A DNA stretch of 64,000 nucleotides from Chryseobacterium ginsenosidimutans (lineage in GTDB: Bacteria > Bacteroidota > Bacteroidia > Flavobacteriales > Weeksellaceae): the NCBI RefSeq assembly GCF_024807225.1, contig NZ_JANUCO010000001.1, positions 1,984,001 through 2,048,000 on the forward strand, given 5' to 3'. The position numbers and the translations under genes are program-made. The notes under the pieces are model-generated. The model did no database searches. It worked only from the letters and a program-made list of their open reading frames with translations, and was not told where the DNA came from. Shown piece after piece: positions 34,508-42,307 of this stretch (the stretch's first letter is position 1; each line of letters begins with the position of its first letter).

Positions 34508-34835
34508 CTTAGGGTTTATTAAATTTTATAGTACAAATTTTTGTAATCTTGTTTGAAATATGGTTTTATATTTTCTTGAAAGTGAAAGTTTTTGTATAGA
34601 AAGACTTTGGATCTCTACTAAAACAGAATCCGCTATTCTTTTAAACGCAAAGATTATAATTACATTCCGAATTATTTTAGAATGCAAAGGCAAATAAATT
34701 TGCTTCGCGAAGCGTGAAAACAACGCTTCATCAAATCAACTTGTTGATTTATCTTTGCTCACTTCATATTAAGCACTATTGAATTAAATCTTTGCGTTAA
34801 AAATTAGTAGTGATTTTAAAATTTCAAGCATAATT
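34508..34835. mobile_element. MITE-like element, copy B
   Basis: A non-coding stretch whose sequence matches the reverse complement of 20929-21170: the left end TTAGGGTTTATTAAATTT, then TACAAATTTTTGTA, TTTTTGTATAGAAAGACTTT, AACGCAAAGAT, ATTTTAGAATGCAAAGGC and the final TTTGCGTTAAAAATTAG. It has a 50-base insertion near its left end and a GCTTCGCGAAGC palindrome in the middle that copy A lacks, and its right terminal repeat has decayed. A 65-codon frame at 34526-34723 is contained in it and is not considered a gene. The gap 34435-34964 holds nothing else except the promoter of the HAD gene. Confidence 0.65.
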
Positions 34836-34919
34836 ACAGAAACACAAGCTATTAACTGATTTTATTCATTAAACAATAGCTTATCCAACGGAAATTTAAT
34901 ATAAACTAAGTTTCACGGG

Positions 34920-34947
34920 TTGGTTTGGGGTAAAAACCGTAACTTTG
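34920..34947 (+). promoter_or_regulatory. Promoter of the HAD-family gene
   Basis: TTG at 34920-34922, 17 bases, TAACTTTG at 34940-34947. It lies inside an upstream extension of the reading frame, which shows that translation starts at ATG 34965 rather than earlier. Confidence 0.65.
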
Positions 34948-34964
34948 CAATTCAAATTTTTAGG

Positions 34965-35372
34965 ATGCAATTAGAGTACATAGAACACATTAGTCCGATT
35001 CTAAAGGACGGCGTAAAAAACTATCTTATTGATATTGATGGAACGATCACGGAAGACGTTCCCAACGAAGAACCTGAAAGAATGGTAACTTGTGAGCCTT
35101 TTCCGGATGCCTTGGAAACAATCAACAAATGGTATGACGAAGGACACCAAATCTGTTTCTTTACTTCAAGAACAGAAAATCTGAAGCAGATCACGATGGA
35201 TTGGCTAGATAAACACGGTTTCAAATATCACAGTGTTTTGTGTGGAAAGCCAAGAGGTGGAAATTACCACTGGATCGACAATCATTTGGTGAGAGCGACA
35301 AGATACAAAGGTAAATTTACAGATCTTGTTGAAAAACAGGTAACTATTGAGGTTTTCAAAGAAGAGGAATAA
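34965..35372 (+). CDS. HAD-superfamily phosphatase-like protein
   Basis: 135 residues from ATG 34965. NYLIDIDGTITEDVPNEEPERM holds the DxDGT nucleophile motif of HAD hydrolases, and ICFFTSRTENLKQIT and YHWIDNHLVRA carry the motif II Thr/Ser and the later acidic residues. At this size it lacks a large cap domain. In flavobacterial annotation such genes are sometimes labelled phosphoheptose isomerase, which the motifs do not support. Substrate not predictable. serA follows 89 bases downstream on the same strand, so a link to serine synthesis (a phosphatase role) is conceivable but speculative. Confidence 0.8.
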   Translation: MQLEYIEHISPILKDGVKNYLIDIDGTITEDVPNEEPERMVTCEPFPDALETINKWYDEGHQICFFTSRTENLKQITMDWLDKHGFKYHSVLCGKPRGGNYHWIDNHLVRATRYKGKFTDLVEKQVTIEVFKEEE

Positions 35373-35461
35373 AAATTTATTGTAAAGATTAAACGATTAA
35401 ATTATCAATAGTGATTCTTGAAACGTTTAGTATTATAATTATTAAATCTATAAAAAGTTTT

Positions 35462-36421
35462 ATGAAAGTTTTAGCAAACGATGGCTTGGATCAGTCTGGT
35501 ATTGACGCATTGATTGAGAAAGGTTTTGAGGTGATTACTACAAAAGTTCCGCAGGAATCTTTAGTAGATTATATTAATGAGCACAAGATCCGTGCAATAT
35601 TGGTGCGCAGTGCGACACAGGTAAGAAAGGATATTATTGATAATTGTCCGTCTATCGAGATCATCGGAAGAGGTGGAGTAGGAATGGATAATATCGATGT
35701 AGAGTATGCAAGAGAAAAGGGTCTTCATGTGATCAATACGCCTTCTGCTTCTTCGGAATCGGTTGCTGAATTGGTTTTTGCACACTTATTCTCCGGAGCA
35801 AGATTTTTGCAGGATTCAAACAGGAAAATGCCTTTAGTAGGCGATACAGAATTTGCAGGCTTGAAAAAAGCATACACTGCAGGTATCGAACTGAAAGGAA
35901 AAACCATCGGTATTGTTGGGATGGGAAGAATCGGTCAGGAAGTAGCAAAAATCGCTTTAGGACTTGGTATGAGAGTGATTGCAGCAGATAACAATATCGG
36001 GAAAGCAACCATCAAAGTTACTTTTTACAACAAGCAGTTTATTAATGTAGACATTGAAACAGAGCCGCTTCAGGATGTTTTACAGCATTCGGATTTCATT
36101 ACGCTTCACGTTCCGGCTCAGAAAGACGGGTACATGATTGGTAAAAATGAATTTGAAATGATGAAAGACGGTGTAGCGATTGTAAACTGTTCGAGAGGTG
36201 GAGTAATCGATGAAACCGCTTTAATTGAAGCATTGGATTCAGGGAAAGTGAAGTTTGCAGGTCTTGATGTTTTCATCAATGAACCAACACCTTCAAAAGA
36301 AATTCTTACCCATTCAAAAATCTCTTTAACGCCTCACACAGGAGCATCAACTCTGGAAGCTCAAGACAGAATTGGTCTTTCTTTGGCAGAGCAGATTTCT
36401 AGTATTTTACAGATTCAATAA
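35462..36421 (+). CDS. serA: D-3-phosphoglycerate dehydrogenase
   Basis: About 319 residues, starting at ATG 35462 (MKVLANDGLDQSGIDALIEKG); the longer frame from 35411 adds 17 hydrophobic residues not found in the family. It oxidises 3-phosphoglycerate to 3-phosphohydroxypyruvate, the first step of serine synthesis. The Rossmann motif GIVGMGRIGQEVAK is near residue 143, catalytic Arg in NCSRGGVIDE, Glu in FINEPTP and His in TPHTGAST. It lacks the C-terminal ACT domain, so serine feedback through that domain is not expected. Related in fold to the dehydrogenase at 6018. Confidence 0.88.
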   Translation: MKVLANDGLDQSGIDALIEKGFEVITTKVPQESLVDYINEHKIRAILVRSATQVRKDIIDNCPSIEIIGRGGVGMDNIDVEYAREKGLHVINTPSASSESVAELVFAHLFSGARFLQDSNRKMPLVGDTEFAGLKKAYTAGIELKGKTIGIVGMGRIGQEVAKIALGLGMRVIAADNNIGKATIKVTFYNKQFINVDIETEPLQDVLQHSDFITLHVPAQKDGYMIGKNEFEMMKDGVAIVNCSRGGVIDETALIEALDSGKVKFAGLDVFINEPTPSKEILTHSKISLTPHTGASTLEAQDRIGLSLAEQISSILQIQ

Positions 36422-36443
36422 TTAATTTTATTGTTAAAATATA

Positions 36444-36477
36444 AAAAGCACTTCAATTTGAAGTGCTTTTGTTTTTT
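36444..36477. terminator. Bidirectional terminator between serA and mscL
   Basis: AAAAGCACTTC, loop AATTT, GAAGTGCTTTT followed by GTTTTTT; the minus strand also has a T run after the stem. Confidence 0.85.
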
Positions 36478-36859
36478 ATAAACTGTTTTTACTTTTAAGT
36501 AAATCTCGGATTTCCATTAATAATTTTTGGTCTTCCGTTGGTCCTGCAGGAGCAGCTTCTTCCGGTTTTTTATTAAGACTGTTGATCCCTTTAATTAATA
36601 AAAATAAAACAAAAGCCACAATAAGAAAGCTAATGACCGATGATAAAAAATTACCATATTTTACACCATTCCAGGAAAGTTCTGCAATGTTTTTTACATT
36701 CGCTTTTTCCAACGCTGGGTTTAGAAGAAGCGGAGTGATGATATCGTCCACAAATGACTTTACAATGGCACTGAAGGCAGCTCCAATGATGACACCGACT
36801 GCAAGATCAATGACATTACCTTTGAAAGCAAAATCTTTAAATTCTTTTACAAATCCCAT
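36476..36859 (-). CDS. mscL: Large-conductance mechanosensitive channel
   Basis: 127 residues, the family's length. GFVKEFKDFAFKGNVIDLAVGVIIGAAF is the N-terminal amphipathic helix and first membrane helix (pore) of MscL, the second helix is SSVISFLIVAFVLFLLIKGIN, and the C-terminal charged bundle helix ends the protein. It opens under membrane tension to release solutes during hypo-osmotic shock. A perfect TACTTTTG promoter element lies 29-36 bases upstream on the minus strand (36888-36895). Convergent with serA. Confidence 0.95.
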   Translation of the reverse strand: MGFVKEFKDFAFKGNVIDLAVGVIIGAAFSAIVKSFVDDIITPLLLNPALEKANVKNIAELSWNGVKYGNFLSSVISFLIVAFVLFLLIKGINSLNKKPEEAAPAGPTEDQKLLMEIRDLLKSKNSL

Positions 36860-37069
36860 AGTTTATATTTTTTTAAGTATTATATCACAAAAGTAGGGTT
36901 TAAGATACAAAAAAAATTATATTTTCCCCATTTTCTGGATTAAAAATAAGTGAATTATTGTAAAATGTAAATATTTAATCTTTTTATAAAGTTTGGTTGA
37001 TTTTATTTCAATACCGTTTGAAATTTCTTTTGTAAATTGCTGTTAGTACAATAAAAAGCCACTTCAAGT

Positions 37070-38584
37070 ATGAAAATTTTCACAGCAGAACAGATTCGCA
37101 ATTGTGATGAGTATACTATAAAAAATGAACCTATTTCATCTATACAATTAATGGAAAGAGCCGCAGAGTCTAGCGTTGACTGGATTTTTGAGAACTGTAA
37201 AAATCATAGAAATTTTGTGATTTTCTGCGGAAGCGGAAATAACGGAGGCGATGGTTTTGCAATTGCCAGAATGTTATATTTAAAAGGTTTTGATGTAGAT
37301 GTCTTCACCAATTTAAAAGCAAAATTTTCACCTGATGCCAATAATAATTTTAAAGATTTAAAAGAAATTTCAGGAATATCGGTTAAAGAATTTAAAGATG
37401 CCAAAGAGTATCGTTTTGATAACAGAACAGTAGTTATTGATGCACTTTTTGGAACAGGATTATCAAAAAATTTGGAAGGAGAATTGAAAGATTTAGTTGA
37501 ATTTTTAAACCTGAAAAATAATATTAAAATTTCCATAGACCTTCCTACAGGTCTTTTTGCCGATAAAATTTCTTCGCCGGATTCTACGATTTTTAAAGCC
37601 GATTATACGTTGAGTTTCCAATTCTGGAAAAGAACGTTCCTTCACCCGGAATCGGGAAAATATACTGGGAAAGTTCGGATTTTAGATATAAATTTAAGTT
37701 CAGATTATATTTCGGAAACAGCAACGAATGATTTTGTTATTGATGATGATATTATTAAAAATATTTTCAAAATCAGAGATGAATTTTCACATAAAGGAAC
37801 GTATGGAAAAGTGACAATCGTCGGAGGAAGTTATGGTAAAATCGGTGCGGCTGTTCTTGCCACAAAATCAGCATTGAAAACCGGTGCGGGTCTTACTTTT
37901 ACGCTTGCTCCAAAATGTGGCTATGAAACCTTGCAGACTTCCAATCCTGAAGCCATGTTTATTGAAGGCGGAACAGATTTTGTGAATGATTTTGAAGTGA
38001 ATGAAAACTCGGTTTATGGCATTGGTCCAGGTTTAGGAACCAACGAAGAAACAGCAAAAAATTTCCTGAAATTTTTAAAAGATTATTCAAAACCGTTGAT
38101 TTTAGATGCAGATGCACTCAACATTATTTCGCAGGATAAAAAGAATTTAAAATTAATTCCCGCAAAATCAATTATCACCCCACATCCGAAAGAATTTGAA
38201 AGACTATTCGGAGCAACAGAAAACTCTTTCGAAAGAGTAGAATTAGCAAAAAATAATGCAAAAGAACTTGGTATTTATATTGTTTTAAAAGATCATCATA
38301 CACAAGTTGTAACTCCGCAAGGACAGGTTTTTTATAATATTACAGGCAATTCCGGATTAGCGAAAGGCGGAAGCGGAGATGTTTTGACGGGAGTTTTAAC
38401 CTCATTTTTAGCTCAAAATTATTCTGAAGAAGAAAGTGCCATTTTAGGAGTTTGGTTTCATGGAAAAGCCGCAGAATTTGCATCAGAAAAACACTCTAAA
38501 GAATCAATGCTTCCGAGAGATGTTATTGATGAATTCGGAAATGTTTTTCTGGAATTAAATGCAAAGCTGGAAAGAGCTTTATGA
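37070..38584 (+). CDS. nnr: Bifunctional NAD(P)HX epimerase/dehydratase
   Basis: 504 residues, a fusion of two repair activities. The N-terminal half (about 1-215) is the NnrE-type epimerase (YjeF_N), with FVIFCGSGNNGGDGFAIARML and DALFGTGLSKNLEG. The C-terminal half (about 230-500) is the NnrD-type ADP/ATP-dependent dehydratase, with VTIVGGSYGKIGAAVLA, YGIGPGLG and ITGNSGLAKGGSGDVLTG. Together they restore hydrated NAD(P)H. Cytoplasmic. Monocistronic, with a terminator 28 bases after the stop codon. Confidence 0.93.
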   Translation: MKIFTAEQIRNCDEYTIKNEPISSIQLMERAAESSVDWIFENCKNHRNFVIFCGSGNNGGDGFAIARMLYLKGFDVDVFTNLKAKFSPDANNNFKDLKEISGISVKEFKDAKEYRFDNRTVVIDALFGTGLSKNLEGELKDLVEFLNLKNNIKISIDLPTGLFADKISSPDSTIFKADYTLSFQFWKRTFLHPESGKYTGKVRILDINLSSDYISETATNDFVIDDDIIKNIFKIRDEFSHKGTYGKVTIVGGSYGKIGAAVLATKSALKTGAGLTFTLAPKCGYETLQTSNPEAMFIEGGTDFVNDFEVNENSVYGIGPGLGTNEETAKNFLKFLKDYSKPLILDADALNIISQDKKNLKLIPAKSIITPHPKEFERLFGATENSFERVELAKNNAKELGIYIVLKDHHTQVVTPQGQVFYNITGNSGLAKGGSGDVLTGVLTSFLAQNYSEEESAILGVWFHGKAAEFASEKHSKESMLPRDVIDEFGNVFLELNAKLERAL

Positions 38585-38612
38585 TATAGAATAAAAAGAA
38601 AATAAGGTAAAT

Positions 38613-38649
38613 AAAAAGGAAGTCTGCAATTATACAGACTTCCTTTTTT
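38613..38649. terminator. Bidirectional terminator between nnr and lgt
   Basis: AAAAAGGAAGTCTG, loop CAATTATA, CAGACTTCCTTTTTT; a 14-bp perfect stem with T runs on both strands. lgt ends at 38698 on the other strand. Confidence 0.85.
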
Positions 38650-38697
38650 ATATTTTACGGTTAAAATTCCGTTTTAAATTTCAACTTTTGTTAAAAA

Positions 38698-39966
38698 TTA
38701 TTCGGGTTTTTCGTTTTCAGCCTGAGTAATTTTGAACTTTTTAGAAATAATCATGATAACAACTCCGGCAAGCATGAAAGGAATTGATAAAACCTGTCCT
38801 GTATTTAATCCTCCGATATGGATAAATTCATCTCCTTGTGGTTCTTTCAAGAATTCTACAAAGAATCTGATTGCCCAAAGAATGATGAAAAATAATCCGA
38901 ATAACCATCCTTGCTGATATTTTTTGTTGGTTTTTTTGTATAAAATCCATAATAAAACAAATAGACAAACGTATCCGAAAGCTTCAAATAATTGTGCAGG
39001 ATAACGAGGAATCGTTACACCATATTCGCTGCTTTGCTGTGGGAAAAGTAAGGCAAAAGGTGAATTTGGATCAACAGGCTTACCGATAATTTCAGAATTA
39101 AAAAAGTTACCCATTCTTACAAAAGCACCGCCTAAAGAAACTACAATTCCTAATCTGTCATATACCCAAAACGGATTTTTCTTGATGATTTTAAATGAAT
39201 AATATAAGGTTGTAAAAATCAAAGCGATTGTTGCTCCGTGACTTGCCAATCCTGAAAATCCTGTGAATTTAAAGCCGTTTTTAGTACTTATCGGTAAAAA
39301 TACACTCCAGAAATCTTCTTTAAAAAGTTCGGGTTGATAGAAAATGACGTGTCCCATTCTTGCTCCAAGAATCGTCCCGACCAACGTCCATGTAAAAAGA
39401 GGCTCTAAATATTTCTGATTAACATTATCGATTTTGAAAATTCTGTTCATTAAAACATATCCGAAACCGAACGCGAAAATGAACATTAAGCTATAAAAAT
39501 GCAAGGTAACAGGTCCTAATTGAATTCCTTTTGAAGGATCCCAGATTTTGAAAGACGTTTCCAGACTTACATTATCTGTATCTGCAAGAGGTTTGTTCGA
39601 TTTTACTGCATATTTAAAATGTTCAATATTATCTTTGGTTGCAGCCGTTTCAATCAGTTTGAAATTTTTGTCTAAAAACTGATATTTTGCATCTTTAAGT
39701 TTAGTTAAAGTCAATGCACTGAAATTAAAATAGGCAGGTTCGAAATTTGATTCGTTCAGAATGATTAGCACGTTTCCGTCTACTTTTCTGTCAGGAAATA
39801 CATTCAGATCTCCCAATTCTGTTGTGGCGTAGATTTTTACAGGAATATCTGTGGAGTTTACTTTTAAAGTTCCGTCAGACATTCCGTTCGGATAATTTTG
39901 CGCAAAAAGACATTGGGTAATGAACGCGAAGATTACGAGATAGATTCTGAAAAAAATATTACTCAT
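38698..39966 (-). CDS. lgt: Prolipoprotein diacylglyceryl transferase with extra N-terminal domain
   Basis: 422 residues, some 140 longer than usual for Lgt. Residues 1-22 form a signal-like sequence (LVIFAFITQCLFAQN); residues 23-145 are a soluble beta-rich extension with DIPVKIYATTELGDL and LTLTKLKDAKYQFLDK that is not part of known Lgt; from 150 on stands the normal seven-helix enzyme: LGPVTLHFYSLMFIF, GARMGHVIFYQ, ASHGATIALIF (in place of the HGGL motif), VRMGNFFNSEIIGKP and RYPAQLFEAFGY. The enzyme transfers diacylglyceryl from phosphatidylglycerol to the lipobox Cys. It follows yidD by 33 bases on the same strand. Confidence 0.88.
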   Translation of the reverse strand: MSNIFFRIYLVIFAFITQCLFAQNYPNGMSDGTLKVNSTDIPVKIYATTELGDLNVFPDRKVDGNVLIILNESNFEPAYFNFSALTLTKLKDAKYQFLDKNFKLIETAATKDNIEHFKYAVKSNKPLADTDNVSLETSFKIWDPSKGIQLGPVTLHFYSLMFIFAFGFGYVLMNRIFKIDNVNQKYLEPLFTWTLVGTILGARMGHVIFYQPELFKEDFWSVFLPISTKNGFKFTGFSGLASHGATIALIFTTLYYSFKIIKKNPFWVYDRLGIVVSLGGAFVRMGNFFNSEIIGKPVDPNSPFALLFPQQSSEYGVTIPRYPAQLFEAFGYVCLFVLLWILYKKTNKKYQQGWLFGLFFIILWAIRFFVEFLKEPQGDEFIHIGGLNTGQVLSIPFMLAGVVIMIISKKFKITQAENEKPE

Positions 39967-39999
39967 TTCTATTTTTTTAGTAGTTTGATTATTTAAAAT

Positions 40000-40242
40000 T
40001 TACTTTTTCGGGGGAACGGGATCATAGCCGCTTCCTCCCCAAGGATGACATTTTGAAATTCTTTTTATACCCAGCCAAAACCCTTTAAAAACACCGTGTA
40101 CCTGCAATGCTTTTACCATATAATGCGAACAGGTTGGTTCATACCGACAGTTTTTGGGAAGTAAAGGCGAAATAAACCATTGGTAAAATCTGATGAGTAT
40201 TACCAAAGGAAAAGTGACTATTTTGTTGAGTGTAAGTTTCAA
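40000..40242 (-). CDS. yidD: Membrane protein insertion efficiency factor
   Basis: About 80 residues, from a TTG start at 40242: [28 protein letters not shown], then [20 protein letters not shown] with the Cys pair typical of the YidD family, and [15 protein letters not shown] at the end. The open frame extends to 40410 but the additional 56 residues have no counterpart in the family, and a TATTTTTG promoter element (minus, 40250-40257) lies inside that extension. YidD helps membrane protein insertion together with YidC. It leads an operon with lgt. Confidence 0.85.
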   Translation of the reverse strand: MKLTLNKIVTFPLVILIRFYQWFISPLLPKNCRYEPTCSHYMVKALQVHGVFKGFWLGIKRISKCHPWGGSGYDPVPPKK

Positions 40243-40435
40243 AACAATGCAAAAATAGGGTAAAAAATTGAAAATTAGTTTAAATTTGTTAGAAGTTTCC
40301 GGACAGCAAACAGGCGTTCGTCGGAGAAATTCCGGTGTTGGTCGATTTGTGGATTTTATAGGTTTGCAATCGTGAAAATTATAGCTGTTCTGAAAACTTT
40401 TTTCATACAAATACTTTAAATCAAATCTAAAAATC

Positions 40436-41713
40436 TTGAACCAAAATATTCCATTAGCTGAAAAATTAAGACCGAAAACTTTAGATGAAGTTCTGGGGCA
40501 GGAACATCTGACCGGAGAAAAGGGGACGATCAGGAAAATGTTGGAGAATAATTCGTTGAATTCTCTGATTTTCTGGGGACCACCGGGAACGGGGAAAACA
40601 ACATTAGCGGAAATTATTTCTGAAAAATCGGGAAGAAAATTTTATAAGCTTTCTGCTGTTTCTTCGGGAGTGAAAGACGTTCGTGATGTGATAGAAGATG
40701 CTAAAAAGCAGAACCTTTTTTCAGGAAAATCGCCGATTCTTTTTATTGATGAAATTCACCGTTTTAATAAATCGCAACAGGATTCTCTACTTCATGCGGT
40801 AGAAAAAGGCTGGATTGTTTTAATTGGAGCGACAACGGAAAATCCGAGTTTTGAGGTGGTTTCGGCTTTGCTTTCCAGAAGTCAGGTGTATGTTTTGAAG
40901 GCTTTAAGCTATGAAAAACTGGAAGAATTGGTTGATATCTCTTCAGAAAGTTTTAATAAAGATGAAAATACAGATTTTAAAATTCTTGAAAAAGAAGCGT
41001 TCATTCAATATTCCGGAGGTGATGCAAGAAAGCTGATCAATTCTGTGGAGTTGGTTTTAAATCAATATAAAAACTCTGCAAAAACAGAAATCAAAAATGA
41101 AGATGTTCTGGAGGTTTTACAGGAAACAATGGCGCTTTATGATAAAAACGGCGAACAGCATTACGATATTATTTCGGCTTTCATCAAATCTATGCGTGGA
41201 AGCGATCCGAATGGTGCGGTATATTGGTTGGCGAGAATGATTGCCGGTGGTGAAGATATTAAATTCATTGCGAGAAGAATGTTGATTTTGGCGGCGGAAG
41301 ATATTGGGTTGGCCAATCCGAATGCTTTGGTGGTTGCGAATAATTGTTTTCAAGCGGTGAATGTGATCGGAAATCCTGAAGCGAGGATTATTTTGAGTGA
41401 AGCGGCTGTTTATCTTGCGGTTTCTCCGAAAAGTAATTCTGCGTATATGGCGATAAATGATGCGCTGGCTTTGGTGAAAAAAACAGGAAATCTGCCGGTT
41501 CCTCTGCATTTAAGAAACGCTCCGACAAAGCTGATGAAAGATCTGGATTATGGGAAAGAATATAAATATGCACATTCCTACGAAGGAAATTTTGTAAACC
41601 AAAGTTTTCTTCCGGAAGAAATTGAGGATGTAAAATTGTATGAACCCGGAAATAACTCTACAGAAAAGAAAATCTACGAAGAACTAAAGAAAAAATGGAA
41701 CAATAAATACTAA
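40436..41713 (+). CDS. rarA: Replication-associated recombination protein, AAA ATPase (RarA/MgsA)
   Basis: 425 residues from a TTG start at 40436 ([24 protein letters not shown]). Walker A is [10 protein letters not shown] near residue 43, Walker [12 protein letters not shown], sensor GATTENPSF, and the arginine finger region SRSQVYVL. The C-terminal part, [28 protein letters not shown] and [20 protein letters not shown], is the MgsA/WHIP-type tail. It acts on stalled replication forks in a tetramer. The gene has its own terminator; an antisense frame at 41117-41509 is a shadow. Confidence 0.93.
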   Translation: MNQNIPLAEKLRPKTLDEVLGQEHLTGEKGTIRKMLENNSLNSLIFWGPPGTGKTTLAEIISEKSGRKFYKLSAVSSGVKDVRDVIEDAKKQNLFSGKSPILFIDEIHRFNKSQQDSLLHAVEKGWIVLIGATTENPSFEVVSALLSRSQVYVLKALSYEKLEELVDISSESFNKDENTDFKILEKEAFIQYSGGDARKLINSVELVLNQYKNSAKTEIKNEDVLEVLQETMALYDKNGEQHYDIISAFIKSMRGSDPNGAVYWLARMIAGGEDIKFIARRMLILAAEDIGLANPNALVVANNCFQAVNVIGNPEARIILSEAAVYLAVSPKSNSAYMAINDALALVKKTGNLPVPLHLRNAPTKLMKDLDYGKEYKYAHSYEGNFVNQSFLPEEIEDVKLYEPGNNSTEKKIYEELKKKWNNKY

Positions 41714-41714
41714 A

Positions 41715-41744
41715 AAAAGGATACTCAAACGAGTATCCTTTTCA
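41715..41744. terminator. Bidirectional terminator after rarA
   Basis: AAAAGGATACTC, loop AAAC, GAGTATCCTTTT; 12-bp perfect stem. The convergent small gene ends at 41765. Confidence 0.85.
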
Positions 41745-41764
41745 TTTAAATATGATCTGAGAAA

Positions 41765-42196
41765 TTACTTTTTTGTAATAATTGATACGGCTTTGCTGCC
41801 TTTGTTATCAATAACTTCCGTGTTTCCTAAGATATCTCCGAATACTAAAGTATCAGTATTTGTAAATTCATATCCGTCGATGAAAACAGGAGTGTTTTTT
41901 GCAAGTCCATATTGTGCATTAAGCTCAGACAAAGGAAGTCTGTCTAAAACACCTTGACCGCTTTTCAATTTGTATTCTACCAAACCGTTTTCAGCAATAT
42001 AACCGAATTTTTTCAGGTTTTGAGGAAGAGTGGCAGCTTTATAAGTTTGTGTACTCTGAATTCTGCTTTTGTAAGCATTAAACATATCTACCGTTCCAAC
42101 AATATCATTGGCAACTGCAAATTTTGTAGCTGTGTTCTTCTGTGCAAACAAAGTCGCAGAAGACAATAGTAAAAAAGAGTAGAGTAATTTTTTCAT
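41765..42196 (-). CDS. Small exported protein of unknown function
   Basis: 143 residues with a signal peptide (MKKLLYSFLLLSSATLFAQ). The mature part contains FAVANDIVGTVDMFNAYKSRIQ, ENGLVEYKLKSG and FIDGYEFTNTDTLVFGDIL. The last part suggests a plug-like or TonB-receptor related 'IDG' strand but the match is weak. No function can be given. Stand-alone. Confidence 0.65.
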   Translation of the reverse strand: MKKLLYSFLLLSSATLFAQKNTATKFAVANDIVGTVDMFNAYKSRIQSTQTYKAATLPQNLKKFGYIAENGLVEYKLKSGQGVLDRLPLSELNAQYGLAKNTPVFIDGYEFTNTDTLVFGDILGNTEVIDNKGSKAVSIITKK

Positions 42197-42307
42197 AATG
42201 TTTAGGAATAAGTAACTGTTAAAAACTTGATAAATATAGTTATTTTTTATAAAATGTGAATAAAATTTTACATTAAATTACATAATAATTACAAATAAAG
42301 TCTTTTA

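Noticed and set aside
34526..34723. 65-codon minus-strand frame
   Set aside because: It lies within the MITE-like copy B; the homologous region in copy A has no equivalent frame.
40243..40410. N-terminal extension of yidD
   Set aside because: 56 residues with no counterpart in YidD proteins, and a promoter element lies inside; TTG at 40242 is preferred.
41117..41509. 130-codon minus-strand frame within rarA
   Set aside because: Antisense of a well conserved ATPase domain; Arg/Asn/His-rich composition typical of shadow frames.
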